A stretch of DNA of 42,005 nt, taken from positions 1 to 42,005 of the forward strand of contig REAP01000030.1 in the NCBI GenBank assembly GCA_004294385.1. Reading direction: 5' to 3'. Numbering within the stretch: position 1 is the first letter of the stretch; each line of letters begins with the position of its first letter. Positions 31,402-39,978 of the stretch are shown piece after piece. The notes beneath the pieces were generated by a model, which saw nothing but the letters and a program-made list of their open reading frames with translations, had not been told where the DNA came from and searched no databases. The stretch comes from Oscillatoriales cyanobacterium. GTDB lineage: Bacteria; Cyanobacteriota; Cyanobacteriia; Cyanobacteriales; Microcoleaceae. A program made the position numbers and the translations under genes.

Positions 31402-33078
31402 TCATCTAGACTGATAAAATTCCTGCAAAGCCGGGATTAAATACTGTGTCAAAGTAAAGGCGTCTACTCCTAACTCTGTCCGTTCTTTTGCCGCCATTAT
31501 TCCGGCTCTAGCGTGCCACCAAACTGCTGTTTCTACGACTGATTTTGGGGGAGATTTGCGGCCGATCCTCTTCGAGGGCTTCGCTAACGCACTTGCGATC
31601 AAACCACCCAACAAACCCGTTAGAACGTCCCCACTGCCACCTCTAGCTAAGGCTGGGGTACTTTCGGGGTTGAGGTAAGTGATGGTACGTGAACCGTAGC
31701 TATCCCGTAGGGAATCGCCCTCATCGACAAAACCAATGCAAACTCTGGCTCCTTTCAGCAATACGACAGCACCTGTGAGCTGAGCTGCTTGTTGTGTTAC
31801 GGTAATGCGATCGCCCATTTTGTCGGCTAATTCGGGAAATAAACGCTTGAATTCCCCTGGATGAGGCGCGATCACAGTTAATGCTGAGCGTTCCGACAAA
31901 ATGGGAACAGTGCCAAGTTGAGCGAGGATATTTAAACCGTCGGCATCTAGAATTAAAGGTCGATCGCACTCCAATACAGATTCTACCGCAATCGCCGCTT
32001 CCAAAGTCAGACCAGGCCCGCACGCGATCGCATCATAGACACCCAGATCAATTGCTACTGGTAAATCCTTAATTGCACCACTGCGCGTTTCTGGACATCC
32101 GATGACTAAAGCCTCTGGTAACTGACTGCTCAACATCGGTTTAATCGATTCAGGCACAGCAATTGACAACATTCCCACGCCACTTGCTCTTGCTCCCAAT
32201 GCTGCCAAAATTGCGGCTCCGGTGTACTTGTCAGAACCTGCGATAATTAGTAGATGACCGTTGGTGTATTTATGAGCAATTGGCGATCGGGGTAATGGCA
32301 AAGACTGAATTGCAGATGCTTTGGTAATCCGTTGTACTGCCGGAAAATCGCCCAATATCGCCACAATATCTGCCAAGGGAATATCAAAATCAATCAACTC
32401 CGATGTGCCGAGATATTCTAATGCTTGGTCTTGCAAAAATGCCAACTTCCACAAACCCAAACACAATGTATGAGTAGCTCGAATTGCCGTCCCCAAAACT
32501 TCTCCCGTATCAGTATGAATTCCCGACGGAATGTCAATACTAAAAACAGGTTTATTTAACTGGTTTATTTCATCTATCGCAGTGCTAACAGGATGAGAAA
32601 TTTCGCGTTCTAAGCCAAATCCAAATAAACCATCTATGAAGAAATCGCAGTTTTTCAACGGTTCAATTGTGTCAAAAAAAGGAATAGTTAAAGAACGTAG
32701 ATACTGAGCGTGACAGCCTGTTAACTCTTTCAGTTTAGAAAAGGGACAATAAACAAATACTTGGAATCCTTGAAAGTGCAATTCGCGAGCAACAACCAAA
32801 GCATCGCCGCCGTTGTGTCCAGGGCCGACCAATACACCGATCGCAGGAAGTGGAAAATTGCCAATATTTTTCCGTTCTGCCCTTTTCCTTCTATCCGTTA
32901 CATCCGTTATAGAATCCGTTGCCGAACTTCCTTCTTCCTTCACCAGCGCCTGAATGCGTCTGGTAAGCAGTCCGGCCACTTTTTCCATTAGAGCTGCTAC
33001 GGGCATTCCAGCGGCAAAGATTCTGGTTTCTATTTGCCGCATTTGGTCGGCGGTAACAACAAACTTTTCAATAGTCAT
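31402..33078 (-). CDS. nnr: Bifunctional NAD(P)H-hydrate epimerase/dehydratase Nnr
   Basis: 558 residues. The N-terminal YjeF_N epimerase (~1-230) has MRQIETRIFAAGMPVAALME, VLVGPGHNGGDALVVARELH and FIDGLFGFGLEREIS. The C-terminal carbohydrate-kinase-like dehydratase (~245-555) has AHKYTNGHLLIIAGSDKYTG, PLILDADGLNILAQLG, VIAPHPGEFKRLFPE and ALARGGSGDVLTGLLGGLIA. It repairs hydrated NAD(P)H using ADP or ATP. The residues 48-75 segment (EEGSSATDSITDVTDRRKRA) interrupts the region just before GVLVGPG. It matches DNA repeated upstream of trmL and looks like an in-frame insertion of a dispersed repeat. The rest of both domains is intact, so the enzyme may tolerate it. Confidence 0.95.
   Translation of the reverse strand: MTIEKFVVTADQMRQIETRIFAAGMPVAALMEKVAGLLTRRIQALVKEEGSSATDSITDVTDRRKRAERKNIGNFPLPAIGVLVGPGHNGGDALVVARELHFQGFQVFVYCPFSKLKELTGCHAQYLRSLTIPFFDTIEPLKNCDFFIDGLFGFGLEREISHPVSTAIDEINQLNKPVFSIDIPSGIHTDTGEVLGTAIRATHTLCLGLWKLAFLQDQALEYLGTSELIDFDIPLADIVAILGDFPAVQRITKASAIQSLPLPRSPIAHKYTNGHLLIIAGSDKYTGAAILAALGARASGVGMLSIAVPESIKPMLSSQLPEALVIGCPETRSGAIKDLPVAIDLGVYDAIACGPGLTLEAAIAVESVLECDRPLILDADGLNILAQLGTVPILSERSALTVIAPHPGEFKRLFPELADKMGDRITVTQQAAQLTGAVVLLKGARVCIGFVDEGDSLRDSYGSRTITYLNPESTPALARGGSGDVLTGLLGGLIASALAKPSKRIGRKSPPKSVVETAVWWHARAGIMAAKERTELGVDAFTLTQYLIPALQEFYQSR
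32871..32940 (-). repeat. Dispersed repeat inserted in frame in nnr
   Basis: On the minus strand, AGTTCGGCAACGGATT followed by TAACGGATGTAACGGA matches 19606-19650 on the plus strand. It adds about 25 residues to the epimerase domain without breaking the frame. Confidence 0.7.
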
Positions 33079-33195
33079 AATTAGTGTTAAAATTTCAGTT
33101 AAACAGCAGCAGTGGCAGCTTGTAGTATTTGTGTACTATACTAAATTAGCTCGATCGAACGAAGTACCAGTAAAATAACAAGTTTTCTCCGAACC

Positions 33196-34278
33196 ATGAA
33201 CAAAATTGTTGTAGGCCTCTCCGGCGGGGTCGATAGTTCCGCAGCCGCCGCAATTTTACACCATCAGGGATATGAAGTGGTGGGTTTAACCCTGTGGCTG
33301 ATGAAAGGCAAAGGTCAATGCTGCTCTGAAGGTATGGTGGATGCAGCTAAAATTTGTGAACAGTTGGGCGTTCCCCACCACATTGTGGACAGCCGCGAGG
33401 TTTTTCAGGCAAGTATTGTGGATTTTTTGGTGGATGGTTATAGTGCAGGAATTACGCCTTTGCCTTGTTCGCAGTGCAATAAAACTGTTAAATTCGGCCC
33501 GATGCTCAAGTACGCTCACGAAGAGCTAGGAATTGAAAAAATTGCGACTGGGCACTATGCTCGGATTACTTATGATGCTGATACCGATCGCTTTCAGTTA
33601 CGACGCGCGATCGACCCTGGCAAAGATCAGTCTTATTTCTTGTACGATTTGACACAAGATTTACTAGCAGGTACGGAGTTTCCTTTGGGGGAAATTACCA
33701 AAACTGAAACTCGCAAAATTGCCTCTGAGTTTGGCTTGACAACTGCTGATAAGGCGGAAAGTCAGGATTTGTGTTTGGTGGAAAGTAACGGTTCGATGCG
33801 GGCATTTCTGGACAAATACATTGCTCCGAAAAAGGGTGACATTGTTCACAAGGACGGGCGAGTGCTCGGACAACATGACGGCGTACACCACTACACGATC
33901 GGGCAACGGAAGGGCTTGGGCGTTGCAGCACCGGAACCTCTGTACGTGATTGAACTGGATGCTACTGGGAATCGGGTAATTGTGGGCGATCGGCTTTTGG
34001 CAGTAGAATCCGAGTGCTACGTCCAGAGAGTAAATTGGGTTTCTGTAGCACAGCCAACCGCGCCAATTCGGGCCGAAGTACAGATTCGATATCGATCGCA
34101 CGCAGTCCCCGCCACAGTAATTCCTCTAGAATCGTCTGAAGCAGGAAATAGCAGCGGTGTCAGAGTTAAGTTGATTTTTGACGAACCGCAGTTGAGCATT
34201 ACCCCCGGACAAGCCGCTGTTTGGTATGACGGGGATGTGCTCCTCGGTGGTGGGATCATCGAAAGACAACCTAAGTGA
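33196..34278 (+). CDS. mnmA: tRNA-uridine 2-sulfurtransferase MnmA
   Basis: 360 residues. The PP-loop is [20 protein letters not shown]; the first catalytic Cys lies in [14 protein letters not shown] and the second in [20 protein letters not shown] and [20 protein letters not shown] are family motifs, as is [13 protein letters not shown]. It activates U34 of Lys, Glu and Gln tRNAs with ATP and inserts sulfur from an IscS-type donor. The neighbours on both sides are read away or convergent, so it is monocistronic, ending in the double palindromic element. Confidence 0.96.
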   Translation: MNKIVVGLSGGVDSSAAAAILHHQGYEVVGLTLWLMKGKGQCCSEGMVDAAKICEQLGVPHHIVDSREVFQASIVDFLVDGYSAGITPLPCSQCNKTVKFGPMLKYAHEELGIEKIATGHYARITYDADTDRFQLRRAIDPGKDQSYFLYDLTQDLLAGTEFPLGEITKTETRKIASEFGLTTADKAESQDLCLVESNGSMRAFLDKYIAPKKGDIVHKDGRVLGQHDGVHHYTIGQRKGLGVAAPEPLYVIELDATGNRVIVGDRLLAVESECYVQRVNWVSVAQPTAPIRAEVQIRYRSHAVPATVIPLESSEAGNSSGVRVKLIFDEPQLSITPGQAAVWYDGDVLLGGGIIERQPK

Positions 34279-34280
34279 TA

Positions 34281-34594
34281 TCAATTCCGGTTATACCTGA
34301 GATCTTGCACCATTCTCAACAAGCCTTTTATGAACAGGCTGTCCGGCCTGTTCCACAAGAAATTCACTCTTTGTGGAACAGGCCGGACAGCCTGTTGCTG
34401 ACGCTCAGGACGGCGCTTGCCTGTTGCTGACAATGGTGTAAGATCTCAGTTATACCTGAGATCTTGCACTATTCTCAACAAGCCTTTTGTGAACAGGCTG
34501 TCCGGCCTGTTCCACAAGAAATCCACTCTTTGTGGAACAGGCCGGACAGCCTGTTGCTGACAATGGTGCAAGATCTCAGTTATACCGGAATTGA
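34281..34594. repeat. Two tandem MITE-like elements with long terminal repeats
   Basis: Outer terminal repeats TCAATTCCGGTTATACCTGA (34281) and TCAGTTATACCGGAATTGA (34576-34594) enclose two elements fused through a shared terminal-repeat junction (about 34434-34475). Each has core pair GAACAGGCTGTCCGGCCTGT and ACAGGCCGGACAGCCTGTTG. Element one carries an extra 16-base insert GCTCAGGACGGCGCTT (34403-34418) flanked by 13-base duplications. It lies between convergent mnmA and rsmG. No coding capacity. Confidence 0.88.
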
Positions 34595-34610
34595 CAGAAG
34601 TCCCTACCAG

Positions 34611-35354
34611 CTAGCGATTAGGACGCTCGAATTGCTGTACAACTTTCCGCAAGTAAACGCAGTGTCGCACACCCTGACTCACGGGTGTTGTGAATGCTTC
34701 GACTGACTCAATTGTGCCGCCCAAATGCCCGATCGCACTTTGTAACTCCGCCTCTTCCTCCACCGTCCAATTGCCGCGATAAAGTACAGCTAAACCGCCA
34801 TTTTTCAAGAAAGGCAAGGCATATTTAGCACAAAGATGTGCTGCTCCCACTGCTCTAAGAAGTGCTATATCATAAGCTCCTTTGTGATGAGGTTGTCGCC
34901 CAATTTCATCGGATCTACCCAGTAAAGTTGCAGCATTTTCTATTGTTAATGATGGCAAAACCGTTTCTAGGAAGTCAATTTTCTTGCGAGTAGAATCGAG
35001 TAAAGTAACTGATAAATGCGGTAGTGCGATCGCCACAGGCAACCCCGGAAAACCTCCGCCAGTACCGATATCGATCGCTTTGAGCATCGGTTGTCCGGTA
35101 AAATCGCGAATTTCCCCCGAATTGCCATTAGCTGGCAGCAGCCTCGCAATTCCCCGCAGAGAATCCCACAAATGTTTTTCCCAAAACTCGATCGGCTCAG
35201 TAATTCGAGTTAAATTCAAAAAGCGATTCCCCTCAACAATTAACTCGTATAGTCGCTGAAATTGTTGCTGTTGTGACTCATTCGGAACCCAATTCAGGGA
35301 TTTCTGCCACAACTCATTCATCTCCGGTAACACAGACATTGTAATCTGATTCAT
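34611..35354 (-). CDS. rsmG: 16S rRNA (guanine(527)-N7)-methyltransferase RsmG
   Basis: 247 residues (ATG at 35354, alternatively 35339). FNLTRI-type segment NRFLNLTRITEPIEFWEKHL and DSLRGIARLLP lead into the SAM-binding fold AIDIGTGGGFPGLPVAIALP and VTLLDSTRKKIDFLETVLPS. GRSDEIG and YDIALLRAVGAAHLCAKYAL, then GGLAVLYRG, complete the Rossmann fold. It modifies G527 in the decoding site of 16S rRNA in the cytoplasm. The final residues VVQQFERPNR extend to the edge of the palindromic element. Confidence 0.95.
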   Translation of the reverse strand: MNQITMSVLPEMNELWQKSLNWVPNESQQQQFQRLYELIVEGNRFLNLTRITEPIEFWEKHLWDSLRGIARLLPANGNSGEIRDFTGQPMLKAIDIGTGGGFPGLPVAIALPHLSVTLLDSTRKKIDFLETVLPSLTIENAATLLGRSDEIGRQPHHKGAYDIALLRAVGAAHLCAKYALPFLKNGGLAVLYRGNWTVEEEAELQSAIGHLGGTIESVEAFTTPVSQGVRHCVYLRKVVQQFERPNR

Positions 35355-35388
35355 AATTCTGTTCCTACTCTTTCTTGACCTACTCTAA

Positions 35389-35452
35389 ACCAATGACTAA
35401 TGACTAATGACTAATGACCAATGACCAATGACTAATGACTAATGACTAATGA
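35389..35452. repeat. Tandem heptamer tract (TAATGAC/CAATGAC)
   Basis: About nine units between rsmG and the ABC ATPase gene; the tract runs up to or slightly into the C-terminal codons of the latter. Confidence 0.88.
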
Positions 35453-36117
35453 CTAACAAAACTCGTTTCTTTAGCTTCTAATTTAGCCCGATCGACTTGC
35501 TGCAAATCCCCGTGATTTAAAGTCCAAAATCGATCGGCAACACTCAATAAATCGCTAGCATCGTGAGTAACAATCAACAAAGTCCAGTGGTTTTTCAACT
35601 TACTCAATAAGCTGACTAATTGCCGACGCATCGACCAATCCAAGCCCGCAGTTGGTTCGTCCAAAAGTAGCAAATGTGGCTGACGAATTAGCTGCACCGC
35701 CAGTGCTACCCGTCGCTGTTGGCCACCACTCAAAGCGTGGGGCGAAGTACGCAATGGCAAATGCCCCAGTCCCACTTCTGTCATTGCCTTGTTAATTTGT
35801 TCTTGTCCTAATTCTGGGTGTCCCAATCGCAATTCTTCTAAAATTGTGCCTCCGCAAAAATGCCTTTCTGGAAACTGAAATACTAAACCTCCTAACTGTT
35901 GCAAGTGTTCCGGCGTCAATTCTTGTTCTCGCCAGCGGATTTCGCCGCTAGTTTTTTCTGCTAAACCTGCTAATATTTCTAATAGCGTACTTTTGCCTGA
36001 ACCGCTGCGGCCGACAATCAGCCCCATTTGCTGTGATGGCAGTTCTAAGTTAATATTTTTCAGAATAGCATTCGGACAGGCTGTAGGATGATAAACTAAG
36101 TTTTTTAGATAAAGCAT
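35446..36117 (-). CDS. ABC transporter ATP-binding protein, ECF/CbiO-like
   Basis: 223 residues. Walker A GLIVGRSGSGKSTLLEILAG, Q-loop GLVFQFPERHFCGGTILEEL, signature HALSGGQQRRVALAVQLI, Walker B LLLLDEPTAGLDW and switch His in LLIVTHDASD are all intact. The FQFPERHF type Q-loop resembles EcfA/CbiO subunits of energy-coupling factor vitamin or metal importers. No membrane partner gene is nearby, so it works with one encoded elsewhere. The C-terminal residues overlap the heptamer tract. Confidence 0.9.
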   Translation of the reverse strand: MLYLKNLVYHPTACPNAILKNINLELPSQQMGLIVGRSGSGKSTLLEILAGLAEKTSGEIRWREQELTPEHLQQLGGLVFQFPERHFCGGTILEELRLGHPELGQEQINKAMTEVGLGHLPLRTSPHALSGGQQRRVALAVQLIRQPHLLLLDEPTAGLDWSMRRQLVSLLSKLKNHWTLLIVTHDASDLLSVADRFWTLNHGDLQQVDRAKLEAKETSFVSH

Positions 36118-36119
36118 GG

Positions 36120-36194
36120 GGAGAAGGAAGAAGGAAGAAGGAAGAAGGAAGAAGGAAGAGGGAAGAAGGAAGAGGGAAGAAGGAAGAGGGAAGA
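36120..36194. repeat. Tandem GAAGGAA/GAGGGAA heptamer tract
   Basis: About ten units directly upstream of the ABC ATPase gene. The open frame through it (RRKKEEGRRKKEEG) is an artefact. Confidence 0.92.
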
Positions 36195-36355
36195 AAATAT
36201 TTGTTCGCTCTTTCGTTAACTTCTTGGTTGTGCTATTAATAGTTAAGGCTTGTTCTAGCTTGTGCCGATCGCCAATAATTATTTTTTACATAAATCTTTA
36301 CAAAAATCACCTTTTTTTTTGAGCTTTCCCCCTTGATTTTTAGATGGATTTATAG

Positions 36356-36422
36356 TATAGTTTAATAATGGAAATATGTGCGAAATTTTTATGAATGCTC
36401 ATAGTTCCATTATTAAAGTATA
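36356..36422. repeat. Hairpin with arms similar to the 11.4-kb palindrome
   Basis: TATAGTTTAATAATGGAA (36356-36373) and TTCCATTATTAAAGTATA (36405-36422) are inverted with one mismatch, loop of 31 bases. The arms TATAxTTTAATAATGG recur at 11393-11461 with an unrelated centre. Confidence 0.7.
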
Positions 36423-36539
36423 GAGCAATAGCCAGAAAAAATCAAGACGATCCCATCACCTTTTTAGTCGCGGCCCGGAAGTCTGAACTTTCAACTTTCA
36501 GATTCCCACTTGAAATCAATTGCTTGTTAAGAATTGACG

Positions 36540-37562
36540 ATGATGAAAACTATTTTAGCATCCATTGGCAAACAAATGTTAAATTCTAAGCAAACTATGC
36601 GGGCGATTGGCGGTGTGGCGATCGCCCTGAGCATCTGTATCCACTCAGCAATAGCGGGCGATCCCTTTCGTGGAAGTAACCCACAGGCGATCGGGCCAAA
36701 CACCGAAACCGTCTTCAAAACAATGTTTCAGCAAGGAAACTACAAAATAGCAAAAACGCAAATTCAACAAGCATTATCCTCCGAACCAAACGAACCATTA
36801 GCCTATGCAATGGCGGCCTCATTATCCTACATCGAGCAAGACTTAAACTCGATGAATTCCTACGCGCAAAAAACCCGCGAAGTCGCCGAAAAATTGACCA
36901 AAACAAATCCCCTACGCGGCAACATTTACCTAGCAGCAGGTCATTTTCTAGAAGGAGCTAATGTCATAGCCAAAGAAGGAACAGCCAAAGGTGCACCCCA
37001 AGCACTCAACAAACTACGAGTTGTATTTCAGTATCTAGATGCCGCCGATAAAATAGCTCCCAATGATCCAGAACTCAATTTAATCAAAGGCTACATGGAT
37101 TTAATGCTGGCCACAAACCTGCCCTTTTCCAACGCCAGCGATGCAATTCAGAGACTGGAACAAAAAGCCTCTCCCCGCTACTTAGCTTATCGGGGAATTG
37201 CAGTAGGCTATAGAGACTTAAAGAAATACGATTCTGCCCTAGATTTTGCCAACAAAGCACTTGCAGAAACACCAAAAAATCCAGAAGTTATTTATCTCAA
37301 AGCCCAAATTTTATCTTCTCAGGCTAAGGGTAAAGACGGTAAAGACAACAATAAAGCTTTATTAGAGGAAGCTCGAAAAAACTTCGATGCAGCCTTAGCA
37401 AAACCAGATCAACTACCGAGAAGCTTAGTAGCAGAAATCTTCTTCCAGCAGTGCAAAACCCGCAACCGTCTCGATAGCAAATCTCGCGACTGTGACCCAA
37501 TGCGCGATAAGATTCGAGATGGAGACGGTATCTGGGGGCCGCAAGCCTTACCACCACTGTAA
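36540..37562 (+). CDS. Exported TPR protein (Sll0314/Alr1548-like)
   Basis: About 340 residues. ATG at 36540 or 36543; the TTG at 36534 is less likely. A signal peptide is clear: hydrophobic IGGVAIALSICIHSAIAGDP with probable cleavage after AIA. The mature part has TPR-like helices (MFQQGNYKIAKTQIQQALSS, EPNEPLAYAMAASLSYIEQD; KKYDSALDFANKALAETPKN, EVIYLKAQIL) and ends RDCDPMRDKIRDGDGIWGPQ. The layout matches the cyanobacterial family named after Sll0314/Alr1548. Its role is unknown; TPRs suggest protein binding in the periplasm or lumen. Confidence 0.85.
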   Translation: MMKTILASIGKQMLNSKQTMRAIGGVAIALSICIHSAIAGDPFRGSNPQAIGPNTETVFKTMFQQGNYKIAKTQIQQALSSEPNEPLAYAMAASLSYIEQDLNSMNSYAQKTREVAEKLTKTNPLRGNIYLAAGHFLEGANVIAKEGTAKGAPQALNKLRVVFQYLDAADKIAPNDPELNLIKGYMDLMLATNLPFSNASDAIQRLEQKASPRYLAYRGIAVGYRDLKKYDSALDFANKALAETPKNPEVIYLKAQILSSQAKGKDGKDNNKALLEEARKNFDAALAKPDQLPRSLVAEIFFQQCKTRNRLDSKSRDCDPMRDKIRDGDGIWGPQALPPL

Positions 37563-37683
37563 TTATGTTGACCCCTCGACCCTTCGACCCTTCGACTTCG
37601 CTCAGGACGGCGCTTCGCTCAGGGAACAGCAGTTGACAGTATAGTAACATCTTGGCAGTTCTCAATAACAAGGGTAAAACTTC
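37563..37683. repeat. Repeat with TTCGACTTCGCTCAGGACGG
   Basis: CGACCCTTCGACCCTTCGAC precedes the TTCGCTCAGGACGGCGCTTC block. Its 16-base part GCTCAGGACGGCGCTT (37600-37615) is identical to the insert inside the palindromic element at 34403-34418. Confidence 0.75.
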
Positions 37684-38136
37684 ATGCAAGTACAGTTTCG
37701 CGAATTTAATCCATTTGACCTGTGGATTTGGCTGAAGTTCAGCAATGTACCTTCCAATGGTGAAAAACAGTACATTGAAGAGGTGTTTGATTCTTGGTTT
37801 TTCTTGGGAAAACTCGGAGGATTTAATGCTGAAAATTTGCAAGTGCAAGATGAGGGCTTAGATATCAATGACATGGATTACGATGTTAATCTAGCCGATC
37901 AGAGCATGATGGCTTTGATGCACAATATGGGAGAGATTGAGTATGAGGGAGTTTGGGCTCGCTGTTGGTTTGATTTGGGTACTAGCGATGCGATCGGACT
38001 CGATGTCTTGATTAATGTTTTCCAGCAACTCAGCAAAGAATTTGTGACGCTGGAAGAGTTAATTATTGGCGGTGAGAATGCAGATTGGCCTGTTGACAAT
38101 AGGAGAAACAGAGAGGGTTTTGAGCCTGATAATTAG
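37684..38136 (+). CDS. DUF3531 family protein
   Basis: 150 residues. FNPFDLWIWLKFSNVPSNGE, YIEEVFDSWFFLGKLGGFNA, and YEGVWARCWFDLGTSDAIGL with LDVLINVFQQLSKEF are the blocks of DUF3531, present in cyanobacteria and plant plastids. Soluble, no signal peptide. Function not established. It is downstream of the TPR gene but separated by a repeat. Confidence 0.88.
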   Translation: MQVQFREFNPFDLWIWLKFSNVPSNGEKQYIEEVFDSWFFLGKLGGFNAENLQVQDEGLDINDMDYDVNLADQSMMALMHNMGEIEYEGVWARCWFDLGTSDAIGLDVLINVFQQLSKEFVTLEELIIGGENADWPVDNRRNREGFEPDN

Positions 38137-38160
38137 CCGATAAATACCTCTTTCTAATCG

Positions 38161-38257
38161 TTATATCATTCCGGTAACACCGGAATGATATAAAGGAGAC
38201 GGCAGTGCCGTTTCCCTACCCCAAATCATATTGTAGGGACACGGCATTGCCGTCTCC
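38161..38257. repeat. Hairpin plus nested GGAGACGGCA/TGCCGTCTCC element
   Basis: A perfect hairpin TTATATCATTCCGGT / ACCGGAATGATATAA with a 3-base loop (38161-38193) is followed by inverted repeats at 38195-38219 (GGAGACGGCAGTGCCG...) and 38233-38257 (...GCATTGCCGTCTCC). It lies between convergent genes and is likely a bidirectional terminator. Its nested layout is like that of the GAACAGGC elements. Confidence 0.85.
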
Positions 38258-38281
38258 TAATTTCTTACACATAAGGGGGCC

Positions 38282-38348
38282 AGAAACCGGGTTTTTTCAC
38301 GATAATACCTGATTGTAACCCGCAGATTTGATTAAAAACCCGGTTTCT
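38282..38348. terminator. Inverted repeat of AAACCCGGTTTCT type
   Basis: AGAAACCGGGTTTTT (38282-38296) and AAAAACCCGGTTTCT (38334-38348) form the same long stem as 4077-4143. It lies just past the stop of the small membrane protein gene. Confidence 0.65.
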
Positions 38349-38377
38349 TTGTCGGAGTGCATTCAGGAGTAATTTAC

Positions 38378-38743
38378 CTACCTTGCACTAAGTAGTGGCC
38401 CTAACATTTTATAGAGAAAAGAGTTGATAAAACCGAGAGCCATAGCCCCTAGCAAAGCACTCCAAATACCGTGCCGCAAGCGAAATCCATCTACTAGCCA
38501 AGCCGCTAATCCAAAGATGATAGCGTTGACAACAACCATAAACAAACCAAAGGTAAGCCAGATCAATGGCAAACTTAAGCCAGTCACAATCGGTTGGACT
38601 ACAACATTCAATAATCCAAAAACCGCAGCGGAAATCATGGCTTTTCCAAAACTGTCAATTTCTACCCCCAGTGGCAATTTGGAAATGATAAAAAAGCTCA
38701 CAGATGTTACCAACCAAGTAATTGCCAGCGAAACGATATTCAT
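38378..38743 (-). CDS. Small four-helix membrane protein (holin-4 superfamily type)
   Basis: 121 residues with four hydrophobic helices: VSLAITWLVTSVSFFIISKL, MISAAVFGLLNVVVQPIV, LPLIWLTFGLFMVVVNAIIF and IWSALLGAMALGFINSFL. GLLNxxVxPIV...LPLxxLTFGLF matches the widespread pfam04020/phage holin family 4, which is usually chromosomal and not phage-linked. No lysis genes are present. Its role is unknown. A plain inner-membrane protein, about 22 bases downstream of ychF, so the two could form an operon. Confidence 0.87.
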   Translation of the reverse strand: MNIVSLAITWLVTSVSFFIISKLPLGVEIDSFGKAMISAAVFGLLNVVVQPIVTGLSLPLIWLTFGLFMVVVNAIIFGLAAWLVDGFRLRHGIWSALLGAMALGFINSFLYKMLGPLLSAR

Positions 38744-38765
38744 GTGCCAATCTCCTTAAAAAAAG

Positions 38766-39857
38766 CTAAACATTAAATCGGAACAACAACACATCCCCCT
38801 CTTGTACAACATACTCTTTTCCTTCACTGCGAACCAGGCCTTTTTCCTTAGCCGCATTCATCGCGCCCGTAGTAACTAAGTCTTGATAAGCTACAGTTTC
38901 GGCTCGGATAAAACCCCGCTCAAAATCCGAGTGAATCACTCCCGCAGCTTGTGGTGCTAACATTCCGGCGATAATTGTCCAAGCGCGAGTTTCCTTTGGC
39001 CCGCTAGTAAAATAAGTCCGCAAACCTAATAATTCGTAAGTAGCTCGAATCAGAGATTTCAAGCCACCTTCTGTTACTCCCAGAGATTCGAGGAAATCTA
39101 GCCGTTCCTCTTCTGGTAACTCCACCAATTCTGACTCAACTTGTGCGGAAACTATGACAACCTTAGCATTTTCTGCTTCTGCTATTTCTCGTACTTGTTC
39201 GACATAACTATTTCCTGTGCCTAAATCGTCCTCAGATACGTTGGCTGCATAGATAATTGGCTTATTTGTCAGTAATTCCAAGCCTTTGACTAATTCAGCT
39301 TCCTCATCCGTGAAACTGTACTGGCGCGCTGGTTTCCCTGCATTCAAAACTTCGACTAATTTTTCGAGGATGTCTACTTCTGCTTGAGCTTCCTTGTTGC
39401 TGCGGGCTTGTTTGCGAGTGCGATCGAGCCTGCGTTCAATTTGAGCTAAATCTGCTAGAATTAGTTCCAGATTAATAATGTCAATATCTCGGATCGGATC
39501 GACGGAACCGGCAACGTGGATGATATCATCATTATCGAAACAGCGGACAACATGGGCGATCGCATCTACGGCCCGAATATGAGACAAAAACTGATTTCCC
39601 AATCCTTCCCCTTGACTCGCACCCTTCACCAAACCCGCAATATCCACAAACTCCATCCGCGTGGGCACTGTTTGTGCGGAATTGCAAATATCGCTCAGCA
39701 CCTTCAAGCGTTCGTCTGGTACTGCCACGATACCTGTGTTTGGCTCGATCGTACAAAAAGGAAAATTAGCAGCAGTCGCCTTGGCATTCGCAACTAAAGC
39801 ATTAAACAAGGTAGATTTGCCAACATTAGGCAATCCGACAATTCCGGCGGTAAGCAT
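38766..39857 (-). CDS. ychF: Redox-regulated ATPase YchF
   Basis: 363 residues. G1 GIVGLPNVGKSTLFNALVAN, G3-type DIAGLVKGASQGEGLGNQFL, and YAANVSEDD where the usual NKxD would be, the signature that makes YchF prefer ATP. Coiled-coil helical arm (DLAQIERRLDRTRKQARSNK) and C-terminal TGS domain (TYELLGLRTYFTSGPKETRA, LLFRFNV end). It interacts with ribosomes in other bacteria. Complete, followed by the small membrane protein gene on the same strand. Confidence 0.96.
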   Translation of the reverse strand: MLTAGIVGLPNVGKSTLFNALVANAKATAANFPFCTIEPNTGIVAVPDERLKVLSDICNSAQTVPTRMEFVDIAGLVKGASQGEGLGNQFLSHIRAVDAIAHVVRCFDNDDIIHVAGSVDPIRDIDIINLELILADLAQIERRLDRTRKQARSNKEAQAEVDILEKLVEVLNAGKPARQYSFTDEEAELVKGLELLTNKPIIYAANVSEDDLGTGNSYVEQVREIAEAENAKVVIVSAQVESELVELPEEERLDFLESLGVTEGGLKSLIRATYELLGLRTYFTSGPKETRAWTIIAGMLAPQAAGVIHSDFERGFIRAETVAYQDLVTTGAMNAAKEKGLVRSEGKEYVVQEGDVLLFRFNV

Positions 39858-39978
39858 GGCTATTTACAAACATATAACTGTCTCAAAATATCATAAGAAA
39901 TCGCAATATATCTGACTTGTGCGTTTTAACTTCTACAGCTAAGCTTGAATAAATATCTAACTTGAGGTAGATGGCTTA

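Larger units (their letters stand above)
36118..36539. other. 422-base divergent gap
   Basis: Holds the GAAGGAA tract, an AT-rich stretch and the hairpin at 36356-36422, plus the promoter region of the TPR gene. No further gene is visible. Confidence 0.5.

Noticed and set aside
34281..34594. CRISPR-like array of repeats and spacers
   Set aside because: The repeats are inverted palindromes in two fused elements, the spacers are themselves repeated, and no cas genes are present.
36116..36322. 68-codon open frame starting RRKKEEG
   Set aside because: It is a translation of the GAAGGAA heptamer tract.
38378..38743. Prophage remnant suggested by the holin-like gene
   Set aside because: This membrane family is widespread on chromosomes, and no lysin, portal or tail genes are nearby.
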